Translations under genes and position numbers: made by a program
Assembly: GCF_015220045.1 (NCBI RefSeq)
Contig: NZ_JADBGB010000001.1
Location: forward strand, 3,228,023 to 3,292,022
Direction of reading: 5' to 3'
Origin: Marivivens aquimaris
GTDB taxonomy: Bacteria > Pseudomonadota > Alphaproteobacteria > Rhodobacterales > Rhodobacteraceae
Length of the DNA stretch: 64,000 nucleotides
The notes under the pieces: model-generated
Database searches by the model: none
The model's input: the letters and a program-made list of their open reading frames with translations, nothing else
What the model was told of the DNA's origin: nothing
Shown here: in pieces, positions 61,401-64,000 of the stretch
How the letters are laid out: each line of letters starts with the position of its first letter
Numbering within the stretch: the stretch's first letter is position 1

Positions 61401-61465
61401 TCGTCTCTTCCCTCAAGCATCTGGGGCGGGACACGCATCCGCCCCATACTCGATAAGGAACAGCA

Positions 61466-62398
61466 ATGACTGACGTCAGCATGCAGGATACGGCTACACG
61501 CGAAGCAGGTATGGGTGATTACTTCGCCCTTCTGAAGCCGCGCGTGATGTCGCTGGTCGTGTTTACTGCGCTCGTCGGTCTTGTGACCGCTCCGGGTCAT
61601 GTCCATCCCTTCATCGCGTTCGTGAGCATCCTCTGCATCGCCGTCGGCGGCGGTGCATCGGGCGCGCTGAACATGTGGTGGGATGCCGACATCGACCGCA
61701 TCATGAAGCGCACCTCGAACCGTCCGATCCCGTCGGGCCGCGTCCAGCCCGAAGAGGCCCTGGCGATTGGTCTGGCCCTGTCCGGTTTCTCGGTTATCCT
61801 GCTCGGCCTCGCGACGAATTTCCTCGCGGCTGCGCTGCTTGCCTTCACGATTTTCTTCTACGCTGTCGTTTACTCGATGTGGCTGAAGCGCTCGACGCCG
61901 CAGAACATCGTAATCGGCGGTCTGTCCGGCGCGCTGCCCCCGATGATCGGTTGGGCCTGTGTCACCGGCACTGTCAGCATTGAATCGGTTCTGATGACCG
62001 CGCTGATCTTCATGTGGACCCCGCCGCACTTCTGGTCGCTGGCGATCTTCGTGAAGTCCGACTACGGCCGCGCTGGCGTTCCGATGCTCACCGAAACCCA
62101 CGGCCGCCGCGTCACCCGTAACCACATCATGGGTTACATGGTCGCGCTGGTGCCGGTTTCGCTCGCGATCTGCTTCACCCAGATCGGTGGTCCGGTCTAC
62201 GCAGTAACGGCTGTCGTTCTGAACCTATGGTTCCTGCAGGCGTGCTACAAAGTATGGCGCCGCGATGAGGAGCAGGCAGAGGCCGACAATTTCGCCGCTG
62301 AAAAGCGCGCTTTCAAAGTGTCGCTCGCCTATCTCTTCCTGCACTTCGCTGCGCTGATGATCGACGCGACGCTGCAATCCGCAGGACTGTGGGGATAA
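61466..62398 (+). CDS. ctaB: Protoheme IX farnesyltransferase
   Basis: This enzyme adds a farnesyl group to heme B to make heme O, the precursor of heme A. The 310-residue UbiA-family membrane enzyme has about nine helices and two Asp-rich motifs, NMWWDADIDRIMKRTSNRP (about 70-88) and the second near KSDYGRAGVPML (about 195). AAGGAACAGCA precedes the ATG. It is 65 bp from ctaC. Confidence 0.96.
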   Translation: MTDVSMQDTATREAGMGDYFALLKPRVMSLVVFTALVGLVTAPGHVHPFIAFVSILCIAVGGGASGALNMWWDADIDRIMKRTSNRPIPSGRVQPEEALAIGLALSGFSVILLGLATNFLAAALLAFTIFFYAVVYSMWLKRSTPQNIVIGGLSGALPPMIGWACVTGTVSIESVLMTALIFMWTPPHFWSLAIFVKSDYGRAGVPMLTETHGRRVTRNHIMGYMVALVPVSLAICFTQIGGPVYAVTAVVLNLWFLQACYKVWRRDEEQAEADNFAAEKRAFKVSLAYLFLHFAALMIDATLQSAGLWG

Positions 62399-62401
62399 GC
62401 C

Positions 62402-62611
62402 ATGATCAAAGTCGAACACGAACTCCACCAGCGCCGCAAAGGCCGTAACTACGGTGTCCTGATCCTTCTGCTGGCGTTTGCCGCGATGGTTCTGGGCCTG
62501 ACCGTGGTCAAGGTCCAGCAGCTTGGCGATGCGCGCCAGTTCGAGTCGAACGACCACGTTCTGCGTCCGGCGCTTCTGCCTGATGAAACCCAAGGGGAGG
62601 GCACTCAGTGA
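62402..62611 (+). CDS. Small CoxF-like membrane protein of the oxidase operon
   Basis: This 69-residue protein has a charged N-terminus (KVEHELHQRRKGRNYG) and one membrane helix (about 18-38, VLILLLAFAAMVLGLTVVKV). It is in the position of the small ORF between ctaB and ctaG in Rhodobacter-type operons (CoxF). It starts 3 bp after ctaB and overlaps ctaG by 4 bp. Its role is likely in oxidase assembly. Confidence 0.75.
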   Translation: MIKVEHELHQRRKGRNYGVLILLLAFAAMVLGLTVVKVQQLGDARQFESNDHVLRPALLPDETQGEGTQ

Positions 62612-63201
62612 AACTGTTTCCTAACCTGCAAGGTCCGCAGCGCACCGTCGTGATGCTGCTCGGCGTCGTCGTCCTGATGGGCGGCCTGTCGTGGGCGTCG
62701 GTTCCGTTCTACAGCTGGTTCTGTGCTGTCACCGGTTTCGGCGGCGTCACCAACACTGCCGAAGTAGGCAGCGATGTCGTGCTGGACCGCGAAGTGACCA
62801 TCCGTTTTGACGCCTCGACCGATCCGGCCCTGCCGTGGGACTTCAAACCCGCGCAGCGCGAGATGACGGTGAAAATCGGCCAGAACGCTCTGGCCTATTA
62901 CGAGGCGCACAACCCGACCGACCGTCCGATCGGTGGTCAGGCGACCTATAACGTCGTGCCCTACGAGGCCGGCAACTTTTTCGACAAAATCGAATGTTTC
63001 TGTTTTACTGAACAGGTGCTTCAGCCTGGTGAAACGGTTATGATGCCTGTCAGCTTCTACGTTGATCCGGCGATGGTTGAGGATCGTGACGCGAAATACG
63101 TGAACACGATTACGCTCAGCTACACGTTCTATGAGATTCCGCTGCCTGATGCTCATGCAGCTCTCGAAGTCACGGCGCCCGTCGCCACCGCAAATAACTA
63201 A
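62608..63201 (+). CDS. ctaG: Cytochrome c oxidase assembly protein CtaG/Cox11
   Basis: This copper chaperone delivers Cu-B to subunit I. The 197-residue membrane-anchored protein has one N-terminal helix (about 13-32) and a periplasmic domain with the Cu-binding ECFCFTEQ (about 128-135, CxC) and a further Cys in YSWFCAVTGF (about 39). It overlaps the small upstream gene by 4 bp. Length matches Cox11. Confidence 0.95.
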   Translation: MKLFPNLQGPQRTVVMLLGVVVLMGGLSWASVPFYSWFCAVTGFGGVTNTAEVGSDVVLDREVTIRFDASTDPALPWDFKPAQREMTVKIGQNALAYYEAHNPTDRPIGGQATYNVVPYEAGNFFDKIECFCFTEQVLQPGETVMMPVSFYVDPAMVEDRDAKYVNTITLSYTFYEIPLPDAHAALEVTAPVATANN

Positions 63202-63225
63202 AGACCAGCCGCAGGGAAAACCGAA

Positions 63226-64000
63226 ATGGCTCACGCTAAGAACCACGATTTTCATATCCTTCCGCCGTCGATCTGGCCCTTCATCTCGTCGGTCGGCGCG
63301 TTCGTCATGCTGTTCGGCGCTGTCATGTGGATGGCCAACGACATGCCGTACCTCTTCTTCATCGGTCTGATCGCGACCCTCTACGCCGCAGCAGGCTGGT
63401 GGGCTGACGTGGTTAAAGAAGGCCAGACCGGCGACCACACTCCGGTTGTTCGCATCGGCCTGCGCTACGGCGTGATCCTGTTCATCATGTCGGAAATCAT
63501 GTTCTTCGTGGCATGGTTCTGGGCGTTCTTCAAAACCCAGATGTACCCGATGTGGACCTACATGGGCACCAGCTACGAGCGTCCGGACATTCTGGCCGTC
63601 GACGCGTTCCACCTGCCGCTGATCAACACCCTAATCCTGCTGTGCTCGGGCGCTGCTGTAACCTGGGCTCACCACGCGCTGGTTCACGAGAACAACCGCA
63701 AGGACCTCGTCAACGGTCTGGCGCTCGGTATCGTCCTCGGTCTGCTGTTCTCGGTTCTTCAGGCTTACGAATACTATGAACTGGTTGCCCACGAAGGCTA
63801 CACCCTCGGCGGTGACGTGTTCTTCGGCACCTTCTTCATGGCCACCGGCTTCCACGGCTTCCACGTCATCATCGGTACCATCTTCCTCTTCGTCTGCCTC
63901 CTGCGCGCGATGAAGGGTCACTTCACTCCGACCCAGCACGTTGGTTTCGAAGCTGCTGCTTGGTACTGGCACTTCGTTGACGTTGTCTGGCTCTTCCTTT
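63226..64000 (+). CDS. ctaE: Cytochrome c oxidase subunit III, partial (3' end outside window)
   Basis: The frame opens with [26 protein letters not shown] at 63226 (GGGAAAACCGAA upstream) and is still open at the window end after 258 residues. It shows the seven-helix pattern of subunit III, including the conserved Glu in [16 protein letters not shown] (about 92) and AYEYYE (about 180). Subunit III stabilises the aa3 oxidase and its proton uptake. The family length is about 265, so only a few residues are missing. Confidence 0.95.
   Translation, partial: MAHAKNHDFHILPPSIWPFISSVGAFVMLFGAVMWMANDMPYLFFIGLIATLYAAAGWWADVVKEGQTGDHTPVVRIGLRYGVILFIMSEIMFFVAWFWAFFKTQMYPMWTYMGTSYERPDILAVDAFHLPLINTLILLCSGAAVTWAHHALVHENNRKDLVNGLALGIVLGLLFSVLQAYEYYELVAHEGYTLGGDVFFGTFFMATGFHGFHVIIGTIFLFVCLLRAMKGHFTPTQHVGFEAAAWYWHFVDVVWLFL

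Overview
This window is chromosomal DNA of an alphaproteobacterium, almost certainly a member of the Rhodobacteraceae (Roseobacter group). The base composition is high in G+C and the genes are tightly packed. The markers fit as well: gcrA, the tldD/ctaC-ctaB-small ORF-ctaG-ctaE cytochrome oxidase block, methylmalonyl-CoA epimerase followed by a DUF1467 gene, Flp pilins carrying a DGAVTVDW motif, and a GC-rich dispersed repeat typical of this family. I see 71 protein genes, two of them cut by the window edges. There are no rRNA or tRNA genes, no insertion sequences, no prophage and no CRISPR array.

Layout. 1-3.3 kb: tail of a TrpD-like gene, a YbjN protein, proC, a CsaA-like tRNA-binding protein and a 2-hydroxyacid dehydrogenase. 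3.4-13.6 kb: LysR regulator, thymidine kinase with a highly structured leader, a KASIII-like condensing enzyme, carB, pabB-pabC and aspS. 13.6-20.9 kb: many small genes (hemerythrin, orphan response regulator, mce, DUF1467, EI24, nitroreductase, lipoprotein protease, diacylglycerol kinase, DUF6455, three hypotheticals, an IMPACT/YigZ protein). 20.9-21.8 kb: an AT-richer orphan membrane gene, the best candidate for recent transfer. 21.8-32.9 kb: rimO, mscS-type channel, hxlR, osmC, gcrA, an ABC-2 permease, argD-argF, pit, NUDIX and gnd. 32.9-37.4 kb: an amidohydrolase divergent from a GntR regulator and a TctCBA carboxylate transporter, probably one catabolic unit. 37.4-39.8 kb: hrpB.

39.9-53.5 kb is a tad/flp pilus locus read on the minus strand. 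In transcription order it holds four flp pilins (three in a 234-bp tandem array), cpaB, the secretin, an OmpA lipoprotein, tadZ, tadA, tadB, tadC, two TPR lipoproteins, the prepilin peptidase and an AAA ATPase, with a lytic transglycosylase divergent at the pilin end. Terminators after the pilins and after cpaB divide it into at least three units. TadE/F/G minor pilins are not in the window.

53.5-64 kb: scoB/scoA CoA-transferase, topA, dprA, tldD and the aa3-type cytochrome oxidase genes.

The most interesting non-coding signals are: a cluster of seven GANTC (CcrM/GcrA) sites with a perfect DnaA box in 180 bp upstream of the ybjN gene; two FNR-like palindromes, one before a DUF6455 gene and one in the tldD/ctaC gap; a three-hairpin leader before tdk with a perfect 14-bp stem; and a second perfect DnaA box in the pilus locus. 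I found no clearly new defence or mobile system. All family assignments rest on reading the sequence, not on searches.
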